From assembly GCA_036499825.1 (NCBI GenBank), contig DASYCZ010000037.1, positions 247,943 to 311,942 on the forward strand: a stretch of 64,000 nucleotides of DNA. Reading direction: 5' to 3'. The notes under the pieces are model-generated. The model made no database searches. It saw nothing but the letters and a program-made list of their open reading frames with translations, and had not been told where the DNA came from. The translations under genes and the position numbers were made by a program. The DNA is from Paradevosia sp036499825. Its GTDB lineage: Bacteria; Pseudomonadota; Alphaproteobacteria; Rhizobiales; Devosiaceae. Below, in pieces: positions 41,704 through 51,556 of the stretch. How positions within the stretch are numbered: the first letter of the stretch is position 1; the number at the start of each line of letters is the position of its first letter.

Positions 41704-42599
41704 GCTGCCTTGTGCATTTCGCGCACCAGCGCCACGAAGGCGCGCAGCCCGGCGGGAACGTGGCGATGGCCGGGATAATAAAGGGCGAGGCCCGGCCAGG
41801 CTGGCGTCCAGTCGGCCAGCACCTGGACGAGGCGGCCGTCAGAGATGTGCGGGGCCGCGAAGCCCTCGGTGATCCAGATGAGGCCGATACCGCCGAGCGC
41901 GGCTTCGATCATCAGATGGTGGTTGTCGAGAGATAGAGGCCCTCTGGGCTCGAACTCCACGGCCTCGCCGTGCTTCTCAAAATCCCAATTGTAGTGGACG
42001 CCACCGCCGGGAATGCGGGTGCGAATGCAGACGTGAGACGGCAGATCGGCGGGCGACAACGGGCGCGGGTGGCGCTCGAAATAGCCGGGTGAGCCGGCGA
42101 GGACGAAGCGCAAAGCTCCCGTGCACGGCACGGCGATCATATCCTGCGGCACCGCATCGGCGGTGCGGATGCCGGCGTCGAAACCGTCGGCGACGATATC
42201 GACGAAGCGCCCTTCGGTGATGAGGTCGACCTGCATGTCGGGATAGCGCGCAAGAAACGCCAGGATCATCGGCATGACGAGGATGGCGGCGCCGTCGGAG
42301 GTGTTCAGGCGTAGCGTGCCCGCCGGGGTGTTGCGGAAGGCGTTGACGGAGTCCATGGCCTCGGCGATTTCGCGCAACGCCGGGCGCACGCGGCCGAGGA
42401 ATTGCTCTCCGGCCTCGGAGAGCGACACGCTGCGGGTGGTGCGGTTGAAAAGGCGGACGCCGAGACGCTGCTCGAGCGCGGCAATAGCGTGGCTGAGCGC
42501 GGAGGCGGACATGCCGAGATCGGCCGCGGCCTTGCGGAAACTCCGATGCGTGGCGACGGCGACGACGGCGTTGAGTTCGAAGAGACCGGGACCGGCCAT
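41700..42599 (-). CDS. LysR-family transcriptional regulator
   Basis: 299 aa. N-terminal helix-turn-helix FRKAAADLGMSASALSHAIAALEQRLGVRLFNRTTRSV; the C-terminal effector domain begins near residue 90 (GTLRLNTSDGAA). It belongs to the common CrgA-like group. It diverges from the SDR gene across a 100-bp gap, so it probably controls it. Effector unknown. Confidence 0.92.
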   Translation of the reverse strand: MAGPGLFELNAVVAVATHRSFRKAAADLGMSASALSHAIAALEQRLGVRLFNRTTRSVSLSEAGEQFLGRVRPALREIAEAMDSVNAFRNTPAGTLRLNTSDGAAILVMPMILAFLARYPDMQVDLITEGRFVDIVADGFDAGIRTADAVPQDMIAVPCTGALRFVLAGSPGYFERHPRPLSPADLPSHVCIRTRIPGGGVHYNWDFEKHGEAVEFEPRGPLSLDNHHLMIEAALGGIGLIWITEGFAAPHISDGRLVQVLADWTPAWPGLALYYPGHRHVPAGLRAFVALVREMHKAA

Positions 42600-42699
42600 T
42601 GTGCTAATTCCTGCATGAGACCATGCCAGAATATATCCATTATCACATCAGTCCAAGCGCCCTATCTAGGTTGCAGCTTACAGAGCGGAAGGATTTGAA

Positions 42700-43536
42700 A
42701 TGGCACAGACGGTACTCATCACGGGCGCATCGTCAGGGATCGGCAAGGCGGCGTCGCAGCTGTTCGCAGCCAAGGGCTGGAACGTGGTGGCAACGATGCG
42801 CAAGGTCGCGGATGGCGGAGAACTGGCGGCGCTGGGCGATGTGCTGGTGACGCGGCTCGACGTGGCGGATCGCGACAGCATCGCGCCGGCCATCGAAGCG
42901 GGGATCGCGCGGTTCGGCAAGATCGACTTGTTGCTCAACAATGCCGGCTACGGGCAATTCGGGGTGTTCGAGGCAACGCCGCGCGAGAAGATCATGGCGC
43001 AGTTCGACGTCAACGTATTCGGCGTCATGGACGTAACGCGGGCGATGTTGCCGCATTTCCGCGCCAACAAGGGCGGCGGCATCATCAATGTGAGTTCGGG
43101 CGCCGGGCTGTTCACGCTGCCGATGATTTCGCTGTATTCGGCAAGCAAGTTCGCGCTGGAAGGCTTCAGCGAAGCCCTCGCCTATGAGTTGGGCGCTCAG
43201 AACATCTTCGTCAAACTGATCGAGCCGCATGGCGGGGTGACGGAGACGAACTTCAACCAGCGGCAGGCCGCAAACACGGTAGTGGATGACGCCGTGCTGG
43301 CCGACTATGCCGGGTTTATCGAGAAGACCAATGCGGTGTTCGCCGGCATGGTTCGGGCAAGCTCTATGACGTCGGCGGACGTGGCCAATGTCATCTATGG
43401 GGCGGCGACAGACGGCACCGAGCGGCTGCGCTATTTCGTCGGCGACGACAATCGCGACGTGATGAAGGCGCGCTACGATCTGTCCGAGGACGACTATGTC
43501 CGCTTCATGCGCGCCAAGTTCGCGCCCAAGGCCTAG
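42700..43536 (+). CDS. Short-chain dehydrogenase/reductase
   Basis: 278 aa, classical SDR. Nucleotide-binding TGASSGIG (residues 8-15), NNAG motif, catalytic Ser in INVSSGAG and the Tyr-Lys pair in LYSASKFALEGF. NAD(P)(H)-dependent oxidoreduction of an unknown alcohol or carbonyl. Divergent from a LysR regulator, the usual arrangement for inducible control. Its stop overlaps the convergent phosphatase stop by four bases. Confidence 0.92.
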   Translation: MAQTVLITGASSGIGKAASQLFAAKGWNVVATMRKVADGGELAALGDVLVTRLDVADRDSIAPAIEAGIARFGKIDLLLNNAGYGQFGVFEATPREKIMAQFDVNVFGVMDVTRAMLPHFRANKGGGIINVSSGAGLFTLPMISLYSASKFALEGFSEALAYELGAQNIFVKLIEPHGGVTETNFNQRQAANTVVDDAVLADYAGFIEKTNAVFAGMVRASSMTSADVANVIYGAATDGTERLRYFVGDDNRDVMKARYDLSEDDYVRFMRAKFAPKA

Positions 43537-44243
43537 GACAGCGCCGCGAACAATGCCGGCAAAGCCTTTGGCAGGTCGGCCATGGTGTCGATGATGATGC
43601 CGGGCTGCAGCGATTCGAGTGGGACGTTGGTGTAGCCGCCTCGAACCGCCACGGAGGCAACACGCGCGTTGCGGGCGGACTGGATGTCGGCGGTACTGTC
43701 GCCGACCATCACGGTCTGCGCCGGCGTCACGCCCATGGCGGCCATGGCATGGAGAAGCATGTCGGGCTCGGGCTTGCGCGGCAGGTCGCGATCACCGACG
43801 ACGATGGCGAAGCGATCGGTGAGGTTGAAGTGAGCCAATAGCGTCTCGGTGGCGGCCTGCGGTTTGTTGGTGACAACGGCCAGCTTGGTACCGCGTGCCG
43901 CGCAGTATGCGAGCGCCTCGGCAACGCCCGGCATCAGGGTCGTCAATTCGACGAGGTGTCGGGCGTAAATGCCTGACATCTTATCGTTCTTGGCATCGAG
44001 TGCAGCACCTTCGAGATGGACGTTGCGAGCCGCATAGCTGCGCTTGACCAGCATGCGAATGCCGTTGCCGATGAAAGTGCGGACCTGTTCGACCGGCAGT
44101 GGCGGCAGGGATTCGGTATGGAGCAGTTCGTTGACGGCGGCGGTGATGTCGGGGACGGAATCGATCAGCGTGCCGTCGAGATCGAACAGGATGGCGGCCG
44201 GCCAGGTCGTCGCCATCTGGGTCTCAGGATCGATCCGGTTCAT
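43533..44243 (-). CDS. gph: Phosphoglycolate phosphatase, HAD family
   Basis: 236 aa from the ATG at 44243, which has a GGGGA ribosome site; the longer frame upstream is the antisense of nadC. HAD motifs: FDLDGTLIDS (nucleophile Asp), VTNKPQAATE (Thr/Lys) and MVGDSTADIQSA. The cap domain lies between motifs I and II. It removes 2-phosphoglycolate formed by DNA repair or oxygenase side reactions. Confidence 0.88.
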   Translation of the reverse strand: MNRIDPETQMATTWPAAILFDLDGTLIDSVPDITAAVNELLHTESLPPLPVEQVRTFIGNGIRMLVKRSYAARNVHLEGAALDAKNDKMSGIYARHLVELTTLMPGVAEALAYCAARGTKLAVVTNKPQAATETLLAHFNLTDRFAIVVGDRDLPRKPEPDMLLHAMAAMGVTPAQTVMVGDSTADIQSARNARVASVAVRGGYTNVPLESLQPGIIIDTMADLPKALPALFAALS

Positions 44244-44396
44244 GCACTTTCCCCATGGGTTCTGCTGTCGCCGATGGCATAGCCTTACCCCCGGCCCCCC
44301 GCAATGGCGGGCGGCGATTTTGTTGCGGCCAAAGGCCATGTTGCCAGCCGCGACGCGCCCGCGTAAACCGAGCCGAAATTTGCTGAGGGCAATGTC

Positions 44397-45269
44397 ATGC
44401 CGAACACTTTCAACGTCGCGACAGGCGAGTTGCCCAATCTCCTGGTGGAACGGGCGGTAACGGCGGCGCTCGAGGAAGATCTGGGCCTTGCGGGGGATCT
44501 GACCAGCCAGGCCACGCTGCCCGCCGATGCCAGCGCCACCGCGACGTTTCGGGCGCGCGAGGCCGGGGTGATCGCAGGCCTCGCATTTCCGGCAGCCGCC
44601 TTCCACATGATCGGCGAGGACGTGACCTTCGAGGCCAGCGTCAGCGACGGCGACGGCGTGGCGCCCGGCGACATCGTCGGCCGCGTGTGGGGCAATGCAC
44701 GGCGCGTGCTGTCGGCGGAACGCGTATCGCTGAACTTCGTCAACCATCTGTCCGGTATCGCAACGTTGACCCGGACCTTCGTCGACGCCATCGAGGGTAC
44801 GGGCGCGCGAATCTGCGACACCCGCAAGACAACGCCGGGCATGCGTGCCTTCCAGAAATATGCCGTGCGCTGCGGCGGCGGCTCCAACCACCGCTTCGCG
44901 CTCGATGACGCCATTCTGATCAAGGACAACCACATCGCGGTCGCAGGTAGCGTGACGGCGGCCTTTACGGCTGCGCGGCAGTTTGCCGGGCATCTGGTTG
45001 CCATCGAGATCGAAGTGGAAACGCTGGCGCAGCTCGAGGAGGCGCTGGCGGCCGGGGCGAGCATCGTGCTGCTCGACAATATGGACAATGACACCCTGCG
45101 CGAGGCCGTGGCCCTGACCAAAGGCAGGGCCAGGCTCGAGGCCTCGGGCGGCGTGAAGCTGGAACGGGTGCGCTCGATCGCCGAGACGGGTGTCGACTAT
45201 ATCTCGACCAGCCAGATCACCATGGCTTCGGTGCCGCTCGATATCGGGCTGGACATCGAGATCGGTTGA
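44397..45269 (+). CDS. nadC: Nicotinate-nucleotide pyrophosphorylase (carboxylating)
   Basis: 290 aa. Quinolinate phosphoribosyltransferase of de novo NAD synthesis. Family segments: EEDLGLAGDLTSQAT, NFVNHLSGIAT, ICDTRKTTPGMRAFQKYAVRCGGG with the substrate-binding Arg/Lys, IKDNHI and EIEVETLAQ. C-terminal GVDYISTSQIT. It slightly precedes cysQ with only a short gap. nadA and nadB are not in the window. Confidence 0.95.
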   Translation: MPNTFNVATGELPNLLVERAVTAALEEDLGLAGDLTSQATLPADASATATFRAREAGVIAGLAFPAAAFHMIGEDVTFEASVSDGDGVAPGDIVGRVWGNARRVLSAERVSLNFVNHLSGIATLTRTFVDAIEGTGARICDTRKTTPGMRAFQKYAVRCGGGSNHRFALDDAILIKDNHIAVAGSVTAAFTAARQFAGHLVAIEIEVETLAQLEEALAAGASIVLLDNMDNDTLREAVALTKGRARLEASGGVKLERVRSIAETGVDYISTSQITMASVPLDIGLDIEIG

Positions 45270-45274
45270 GCGCC

Positions 45275-46093
45275 ATGCCGACGACGGAGTTGATGACGCT
45301 GATGATCGAGGCCGCCATCGAGGCTGCGGCGGTGATCAATCACGTCTATGAGCGGCCTATCGCGGTCGAGGAAAAGGCTGATGGCTCGCCGGTGACCGAG
45401 GCTGACGCCGCGGCGGAAGCGGTGATCCTCAAGGCACTGGTCATGACCGGCATTCCGGTGCTGGCCGAAGAAAGCGCCGCGGCGGGACGAATTCCAGTTC
45501 TGGGTGATCGTTTCTTCGTCGTCGATCCGCTCGACGGGACCAAGGAATTCATCAAGCGCAACGGCGAATTCACCGTGAACATCGCGCTGGTCGAGCATGG
45601 CAAGCCGGTGCTAGGCGTCGTGCTGGCTCCGGCTACAGGCGATTGCTTTTGGGGCGGACCGAAGGGCGCTTTCGCCGGACGCCTGGTTGACGGCAAGATC
45701 ATCGACGAACGCAGGATCGCCGTCGATGCCGAGGGGCCGATGCGCGTGGTGGCCAGCCGCTCGCATGGGCACAAGGCGCTGACGGCCCTGGTGGCCGCGA
45801 TGGACGTGGTGGGCGACGTTTCGGTCGGTTCATCGCTGAAGTTCTGCCTTCTGGCACGAGGCGATGCGCGACTCTATCCGCGCTTCACGCCGACCTGCGA
45901 ATGGGACACGGCGGCCGGACAGGCGGTGCTCGAGGCAGCCGGCGGCGTGGTGCTGACGCTCGACGGCGAAGCGCTCTGCTATGGAAAAGCCGCAAATGGA
46001 TTCTTCAATCCGTTCTTCGTCGCCGCGAGCGGGATAGACCTCGGGCGCAAGGCTGCCATGCAGATGCGGGAGCTGCAGGCTGTGCTGCTGTAA
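45275..46093 (+). CDS. cysQ: 3'(2'),5'-bisphosphate nucleotidase CysQ
   Basis: 272 aa from the ATG at 45275; a TTG at 45266 overlapping the nadC stop is the alternative. Inositol-monophosphatase-fold Mg2+ phosphatase: metal-site motifs LAEESAA, DPLDGTKEFIKRNGEFTVNI and CEWDTAAGQAVLEAAGG. It removes the 3'-phosphate from PAP left by sulfate assimilation. Co-transcribed with nadC. Confidence 0.92.
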   Translation: MPTTELMTLMIEAAIEAAAVINHVYERPIAVEEKADGSPVTEADAAAEAVILKALVMTGIPVLAEESAAAGRIPVLGDRFFVVDPLDGTKEFIKRNGEFTVNIALVEHGKPVLGVVLAPATGDCFWGGPKGAFAGRLVDGKIIDERRIAVDAEGPMRVVASRSHGHKALTALVAAMDVVGDVSVGSSLKFCLLARGDARLYPRFTPTCEWDTAAGQAVLEAAGGVVLTLDGEALCYGKAANGFFNPFFVAASGIDLGRKAAMQMRELQAVLL

Positions 46094-46218
46094 CGTAATG
46101 CTGCGGTAAGTCCTGCTCTGCTAGAGACTTTTTTACAGGAACGACCAACGCCTTAGCGACCTCTCCGGCAAAGCTCCGTTAACCGCGCGGAGGAAGGGCT
46201 TTCCTGCCCCGCCTTGCA

Positions 46219-46252
46219 ATATGACGAAACGGCATATATATGGCCGTCATAT
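46219..46252. promoter_or_regulatory. Palindromic operator candidate upstream of padR
   Basis: Arms ATATGACG and CGTCATAT surround an 18-nt AT-rich centre which itself contains CGGC/GCCG. It lies 36 bp upstream of the PadR start. PadR repressors bind this kind of interrupted palindrome, so autoregulation and control of the efflux genes is likely. Confidence 0.6.
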
Positions 46253-46288
46253 GCTGGACAAGCATAGTGCTTGTCGGGGACTGCTGCC

Positions 46289-46840
46289 ATGAACGTCAGA
46301 ACTGTCTGTCTTTCCATCCTCTATGAGGGTGAAGCCACCGGATATGAGATCCGGCGCATGACCGTGGAAGGCGAGTGTTCGTATTTCGTCGAAGCCAGTT
46401 TCGGGTCGATTTACCCGGCGCTGGCGAAGATGGAAGCGGAAGGCCTTGTTACCAGCCGCGTCGAGCCGCAGGACGGCAAGCCGGCCAAGAAGGTCTATTC
46501 GATTACCGAAGCCGGGCGGCACGAATTCGTGCAATCGCTGTTCGAGCCTATCGGCGAGGAAGTGTTCCGCAGTCCCTTCCTGTTATTCGCGCGCTACGCG
46601 CACCTGCTGCCCGCCTCCCTGGTCGAGGAACGGCTGCTGGAGCAGATAGGCCGCGTCGAGGACACACAAAAGAAGCTCAAGGAAGTGCTTGAGCGCAAGT
46701 CGACCACTCCGGGGGACGCCTGGGTGGTTCGTTTCGGGTTGAAGTGCATGGAGGACGCGCGTGAGTACATGTCGTCCCATATGCACGAATTGATTGCGCA
46801 GGCGCGGCCCGACCATGCCGCCGCCAATGCAGCAGAATAG
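46289..46840 (+). CDS. PadR-family transcriptional regulator
   Basis: 183 aa from the ATG at 46289; a TTG at 46271 is less likely. The winged helix shows ILYEGEATGYEIRRM, FGSIYPALAKMEAEGLVTSRVE and KKVYSITEAGRHEF. A C-terminal dimerisation helical domain follows (about residues 85-180). It precedes the efflux adaptor gene by 14 bp, so it most likely represses this RND system. Confidence 0.9.
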   Translation: MNVRTVCLSILYEGEATGYEIRRMTVEGECSYFVEASFGSIYPALAKMEAEGLVTSRVEPQDGKPAKKVYSITEAGRHEFVQSLFEPIGEEVFRSPFLLFARYAHLLPASLVEERLLEQIGRVEDTQKKLKEVLERKSTTPGDAWVVRFGLKCMEDAREYMSSHMHELIAQARPDHAAANAAE

Positions 46841-46854
46841 TGGGGCTTGATTAA

Positions 46855-48105
46855 ATGCGTGCATTATTTTCATACGGCGTCGCCGCGATACTCGTGCTGA
46901 TCGCCGCCATCTGGCTTGGGACCGGCTCGCTCATCCAGGGCGGCCAGGGTCCGGGCAAGGGCGAACGGCAGATCGTTTCGCTGGTTGAAGGCAAGGAAGA
47001 CGGCCCGGTGAAGACCGCGCTGCAGAATTCGGGTGTCCTCGCCACACCCGTGAAGGAAGAGACCGTCGATCCGCACCTGACGATTGCGCAGCGGCAGGAA
47101 GAGACCGGCAGCGGCGGCACGGCCGTGCGGGCGGTGAGCGTCAAGACCTACACCGCCGAAGCCATGCCGATCAACGTGCCCCTGCGCGGGCAGACCGAGG
47201 CCAAGGCCATCGTCACCGCCTCGTCGGAGACCACCGGCATTGTCGCCAAGGTGAGCGTCGTCAAAGGCCAAACGGTGAAGACAGGCGACCTGTTGTGTAC
47301 GCTCGACCAGGGCACCCGCCAGGCGGCGGTAGAGCAGGCACAGGCCGCCCTCGCCCAGGCGCAGACCGAGTCGGACAGCACGGAAGCCCTGGTGAAGCGC
47401 GGCGTTGCCGCCTCCAACACCACGGCAGCCGCTCAGGCCGGGCTGAAGAGCGCGCAGGCCGCTCTCGACGTCGCCAATGAAGAACTGAAGCGTACCGAGA
47501 TCCGCGCCAAGAGCGACGGCGTGATCCAGGATCCGCTGGTGACGGTGGGCTCCATGCTCGCAGCCGGCCAGCCCTGCGCCACGGTCGTGCAGCTCGATCC
47601 GATCCTGTTCACCGGCGCCGTGCCGGAAGCCAAGATCGCCTATGCCAAGCTGGGCCTGCCGGCGACGGTGACCACCGTGACCGGGCAGACGCTCGAAGGC
47701 AAGGTGAGCTTCATCGCCTCGGTAGCCGACAATGCCACGCGCACCTTCCAGGCGCAGATCGAGATGCCGAACCCCGGCAACGCAGTACCGGCCGGGTTGA
47801 CCGCAACGGCCACGATCAATGTGGGCACGGCTCCGGCACAATTGCTGCCGCAGTCGGTGCTGACGCTGGACGACGAGGGAGTGATGGGCGTTCGCGGCGT
47901 GGAGGACTCCAAGGTGGTGTTCTACCCGGTGACGATCGTCAACGACGCCCGCGAGGGCATGTATGTGACAGGCCTTCCGGCCAAGGCGGACGTGATCACC
48001 GTCGGCCAGGAATTCGTCAAGGCCGGCGATACGGTCAAGGCCGTGCCGGACACTGGTGAGACAGACGACGGCAAGCAGGCCGCGAACAATGGGGCGCAGC
48101 AATGA
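46855..48105 (+). CDS. RND efflux periplasmic adaptor (membrane fusion protein)
   Basis: 416 aa anchored by an N-terminal membrane segment (residues about 5-25) rather than a lipid. Lipoyl-type halves VTASSETTGIVAKVSVVKGQTVKTGDLL and the helical hairpin rich in Ala/Gln (residues about 150-215), then beta-barrel and membrane-proximal domains. It joins the inner-membrane pump to an outer-membrane channel; no TolC gene is present here. Overlaps the pump gene as ATGA. Confidence 0.92.
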   Translation: MRALFSYGVAAILVLIAAIWLGTGSLIQGGQGPGKGERQIVSLVEGKEDGPVKTALQNSGVLATPVKEETVDPHLTIAQRQEETGSGGTAVRAVSVKTYTAEAMPINVPLRGQTEAKAIVTASSETTGIVAKVSVVKGQTVKTGDLLCTLDQGTRQAAVEQAQAALAQAQTESDSTEALVKRGVAASNTTAAAQAGLKSAQAALDVANEELKRTEIRAKSDGVIQDPLVTVGSMLAAGQPCATVVQLDPILFTGAVPEAKIAYAKLGLPATVTTVTGQTLEGKVSFIASVADNATRTFQAQIEMPNPGNAVPAGLTATATINVGTAPAQLLPQSVLTLDDEGVMGVRGVEDSKVVFYPVTIVNDAREGMYVTGLPAKADVITVGQEFVKAGDTVKAVPDTGETDDGKQAANNGAQQ

Positions 48106-51100
48106 CCAATTTCATCGAACGCATCCTGAGGATGCCGCGAGCGGTGCTGACCGTCATGGTCATCCTGCTGCTTGCTGGTGTGTCGGCCTATCTGACGCTG
48201 CCGAAGGAAAGCTTTCCGGCAATCGACATTCCGTTCTTCTACGTCTCGACCACCGATGTGGGCGTGTCGCCGCAGGACATGGAGCGACTGGTTTCCAAGC
48301 CGATCGAAGACCGCCTGAAGGATGTCGATGACCTGCTGAACATCACGTCGACCTCGACGCTCGGCTATTCGGCGATCACGCTCGAATTCGACGCCAATGC
48401 CGACAAGGACAAGGCCGAGGCCAATATCCGCGCCAAGCTGGACGGCGTTTCGGCGGACATTCCCGACGACGCGACCGAGCCGACCATCACCCCGATCTCG
48501 TTCTCGAACATTCCATCGATCAACGTGGCCATCTATGGCGACGTACCCGAGCGCGCCCTGGTGCAGAACGCCAAGGACCTGCAGACGGCGCTGGAAGCCA
48601 TTCCCAACGTGCAGAGCGTGACGATTGCCGGCACGCGCGACGAGATCATGGCGGTGACGGTCGATGCCAGCAAGCTGGACGCCTACGGGCTGACGGCTTC
48701 GCAGCTGTTCGATGCGCTTGCCAAGAACAACATCATCGTCCCCGGCGGCACCATCAACACCGGCCAGGGCTCGTTCAACGTGCAGGTGCCGGGCGTCATC
48801 ACCAACCCAGCCGACGTGTTCTCGCTGCCGCTGAAGACCGACGGCACCACCGTCGTGACCTTTGGCGACGTGGCGACGATCTCGCGCACCTTCGCGGACG
48901 CGACGAGCTATGCCCATGTCAATGGCCAGCCGGCGATCACCCTTGGCGTCATCAAGAAGCTTGGCACCAACGTCATCGACGTGTCGGACCAGGTGCGCAA
49001 GGTGACGACCGATTTCACCGCCAACTGGCCACAAGGGTTGGATCATAGCTTCCTGACCGACCAGGCGGACTCCACCAAGAGCCTTTACCGTTCGCTGGAA
49101 GCCGCAGTGCTGACGGCCGTGGCGCTGGTGATGATCACCTGCGTTGCGACGCTTGGTATCCGCCCTGCCCTGATGATCGGCACCTCGATCCCGATCTCGT
49201 TCATGATCGCATTCCTCGTGGTGCAACTCATGGGCATGACGGTGAACATGATGATCATGTTCGGCCTGGTGCTGGCCGTGGGCGTGCTCGTCGACGACCC
49301 CATCGTGGTGGTGGAGTATGCCGAACGAAAGCTCGCGGAAGGCGTGCCCAAGCGCGAAGCCTTCATCATGGCTGCCAAGAAGATGTTCGTGCCGGTGGTT
49401 TCGGCCACCTTCACGACGCTCGGTGCGTTCGTGCCGCTGCTGTTCTGGCCGGGCATCATCGGCAAGTTCATGAGCTACCTGCCGATCATCGTGATCGTGG
49501 TGATGTGCGCATCGCTGTTGTCAGCACTGATCTTCATGCCGGTCATCGGCGGCATCATCGCCCGCGCCCATGTGGACGAGGAAGAAAAGGAAGCCGCGGA
49601 TATCGTGATGTATCCCGACAAGTTCGACCTCAAGAAGGTTCGCGGCTTTTCGGGGCATTATGTGCGCATGCTGGCCCACCTGCTGCATTGGCCGTTGCCG
49701 ACGCTCGCCGTGGGCTTCGGTATTGTCGTAGCGATCTTCATGTTCGCGCATCCGCCGGGCTTCGTGGCGTTCCCGCCCTCCGAGGCCGAGTTCGGCACGG
49801 TGAACGTGATCGCCATCGGCAACTATTCGCCGGACCAGAAGCTTGGGATCCTGGAAAAGGTTGAGGACCAGATCCTGCAGGTCCAGGGCATCCAGGACTC
49901 CATCATGACCTTCGCAGGCCAGGGTGATGCCTTTGCGGCTGCGGCGCCGCCGAACACCATCGGCTCGTTCCAGCTGCAGTTGCTGCCGTGGAACGACCGT
50001 ATCCCGGCCGAGCAGATCTTCCAGAACATCCGTGACCGGGTGAAGGACATCGCCGGTATCGACGTGCAGATCGCCGCCCAGGAAAATGGCCCGCCGGCAG
50101 GCAAGGCCATCAACCTGCGCGTCGAAAGCACCAACTATGCCGACCTCGCGCCGGCGGTGGGCAAGCTGCGCGACTTTGTCGAAAACCAGCTTGGCGATAC
50201 CGTCGACATCGAAGACGGCCGGCCAGCGCCGGGTATCGACTGGCAGGTGACCATCGACCGCGTCGAGGCGGCCAAGTACGGCATCGGCGTGCGCGAGCTC
50301 AGCCCCTATGTGCAGCTGGTCACCGATGGCGTGAAGCTGGGCACCTATCGCCCGGACGATGCGACCGACGAGCTCGATATCAGGGCTCGCCTGCCGCAGG
50401 ACGAACGCAGTTTCGCTTCGCTCGATACCTTGCGCATCGCGACGCCGCAGGGCCTGGTGCCGGTGTCCAACTTCATCAAGCGGACGCCTGTGCCCAAGGT
50501 CGCCAGCATCGGCCGCCGCAACAACGTCTATTTCATGAACGTTGCGGCTAACCTGACGCCCGGCGTCAATGCCGACACCAAGATCGCGCAGATCAAGGAA
50601 TGGCAGGCCAAGCAGACCTGGCCCTCCACGATCAATATCGCCTATGCGGGTGCGGACGAGCAGATGGCGGACACTTTCGCCTTCCTCGGCAAGGCTGGCG
50701 CGGCGGTGATCTTCATCATCTTCCTGGTGCTGCTGCTGGAGTATAACAGCTTCTACCAGGTGCTGGTGACGCTCTCGACGGTGGTGATGTCGCTGGCAGG
50801 CGTGATGCTGGGGCTATCGATCCTCAACATGACGTTCTCGGCGATCTTCACGGGCCTCGGCATCGTGGCGCTCGCCGGTATCGTGGTGAAGAACGGCATC
50901 GTTTTGATCGACACCTACAACCACTACCGGCGTGACGACGATGTCGAACCGGTGAAGGCCATGCTGCTCACCGCCAGCCAGCGCGTGCGGCCTGTGCTGC
51001 TCACCGCGACGGTGACGGCGCTGGGCGTGATCCCGATGGCGCTGAACGTCGAGTTCGACTTCATCGGCCGCGAGATCACGGTCGGCGGTCTCGCCGGGAC

Positions 51101-51410
51101 GTGGTTCGTGGCGCTCAGCGAGGCACTGGTGTCGGGGCTGTTCGTGTCGACCAGCCTGACGCTGATCCTCGTGCCGGTGATGATTGTGGCGCCGAAAGTC
51201 GCCAAGCATCAGGTCGGCGGGTTCTTCGTGATGCTGTGGCACCTGCCCGGCCGCGTGTTCGGGGCGATCTTCCGCCGCCGGCCCAAGGCTGTGACGCCAG
51301 ACGGCGAAGTGGTGGACGTGCCGGCCGGAGCCCAGGCGCAGCCGGCAATGCTGGCGCAGCCGCGGCCGGCCAACGACGATCCGGACGAGACACGCCACGC
51401 GGCGGAATAA
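48102..51410 (+). CDS. RND-family efflux pump (AcrB/MexF superfamily)
   Basis: A 1102-aa proton-driven pump. The start of membrane segment 1 is followed by KESFPAIDIPFFYVSTTDVGVSPQDMERLV. The proton-relay Asp pair is visible in GVLVDDPIVVVEYAE of segment 4. Two large periplasmic loops and twelve membrane segments are expected. The C-terminus ends with an Ala/Pro-rich tail. A terminator follows. Substrate unknown; the PadR regulator hints at phenolic or other xenobiotic inducers (inference). Confidence 0.93.
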   Translation: MTNFIERILRMPRAVLTVMVILLLAGVSAYLTLPKESFPAIDIPFFYVSTTDVGVSPQDMERLVSKPIEDRLKDVDDLLNITSTSTLGYSAITLEFDANADKDKAEANIRAKLDGVSADIPDDATEPTITPISFSNIPSINVAIYGDVPERALVQNAKDLQTALEAIPNVQSVTIAGTRDEIMAVTVDASKLDAYGLTASQLFDALAKNNIIVPGGTINTGQGSFNVQVPGVITNPADVFSLPLKTDGTTVVTFGDVATISRTFADATSYAHVNGQPAITLGVIKKLGTNVIDVSDQVRKVTTDFTANWPQGLDHSFLTDQADSTKSLYRSLEAAVLTAVALVMITCVATLGIRPALMIGTSIPISFMIAFLVVQLMGMTVNMMIMFGLVLAVGVLVDDPIVVVEYAERKLAEGVPKREAFIMAAKKMFVPVVSATFTTLGAFVPLLFWPGIIGKFMSYLPIIVIVVMCASLLSALIFMPVIGGIIARAHVDEEEKEAADIVMYPDKFDLKKVRGFSGHYVRMLAHLLHWPLPTLAVGFGIVVAIFMFAHPPGFVAFPPSEAEFGTVNVIAIGNYSPDQKLGILEKVEDQILQVQGIQDSIMTFAGQGDAFAAAAPPNTIGSFQLQLLPWNDRIPAEQIFQNIRDRVKDIAGIDVQIAAQENGPPAGKAINLRVESTNYADLAPAVGKLRDFVENQLGDTVDIEDGRPAPGIDWQVTIDRVEAAKYGIGVRELSPYVQLVTDGVKLGTYRPDDATDELDIRARLPQDERSFASLDTLRIATPQGLVPVSNFIKRTPVPKVASIGRRNNVYFMNVAANLTPGVNADTKIAQIKEWQAKQTWPSTINIAYAGADEQMADTFAFLGKAGAAVIFIIFLVLLLEYNSFYQVLVTLSTVVMSLAGVMLGLSILNMTFSAIFTGLGIVALAGIVVKNGIVLIDTYNHYRRDDDVEPVKAMLLTASQRVRPVLLTATVTALGVIPMALNVEFDFIGREITVGGLAGTWFVALSEALVSGLFVSTSLTLILVPVMIVAPKVAKHQVGGFFVMLWHLPGRVFGAIFRRRPKAVTPDGEVVDVPAGAQAQPAMLAQPRPANDDPDETRHAAE

Positions 51411-51435
51411 CCACCGCTGGCATAAACCAATGCAT

Positions 51436-51463
51436 AGGCCCGCAGCGATGCGGGCCTTTTGTT
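51436..51463 (+). terminator. Rho-independent terminator of the RND operon
   Basis: Arms AGGCCCGCA and TGCGGGCCT around the loop GCGA, followed by TTTGTTT, 26 bp after the pump gene stop. Confidence 0.9.
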
Positions 51464-51495
51464 TGGGCGGGGCGATGTTGACAACGTTAAGCGGT

Positions 51496-51553
51496 TGTTT
51501 TAGTAAGACACCCATAATTGGTTGTTTTGTTGGGACAACCGATAATGGGTGTC
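51496..51553. promoter_or_regulatory. Two palindromic sites flanked by inverted GACACCCAT, upstream of the SatD-like gene
   Basis: Site A is TGTTTTAGTAAGACA (51496-51510) and site B TGTTTTGTTGGGACA (51523-51537), 27 bp apart. GACACCCAT at 51507-51515 and its reverse complement at 51545-51553 form an outer inverted repeat. Site A together with its flank (GGTTGT before, CCCAT and TTGGTTG after) is repeated before the next gene. Probably the binding site of the SatD-like protein itself. Confidence 0.65.
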
Positions 51554-51556
51554 AAT

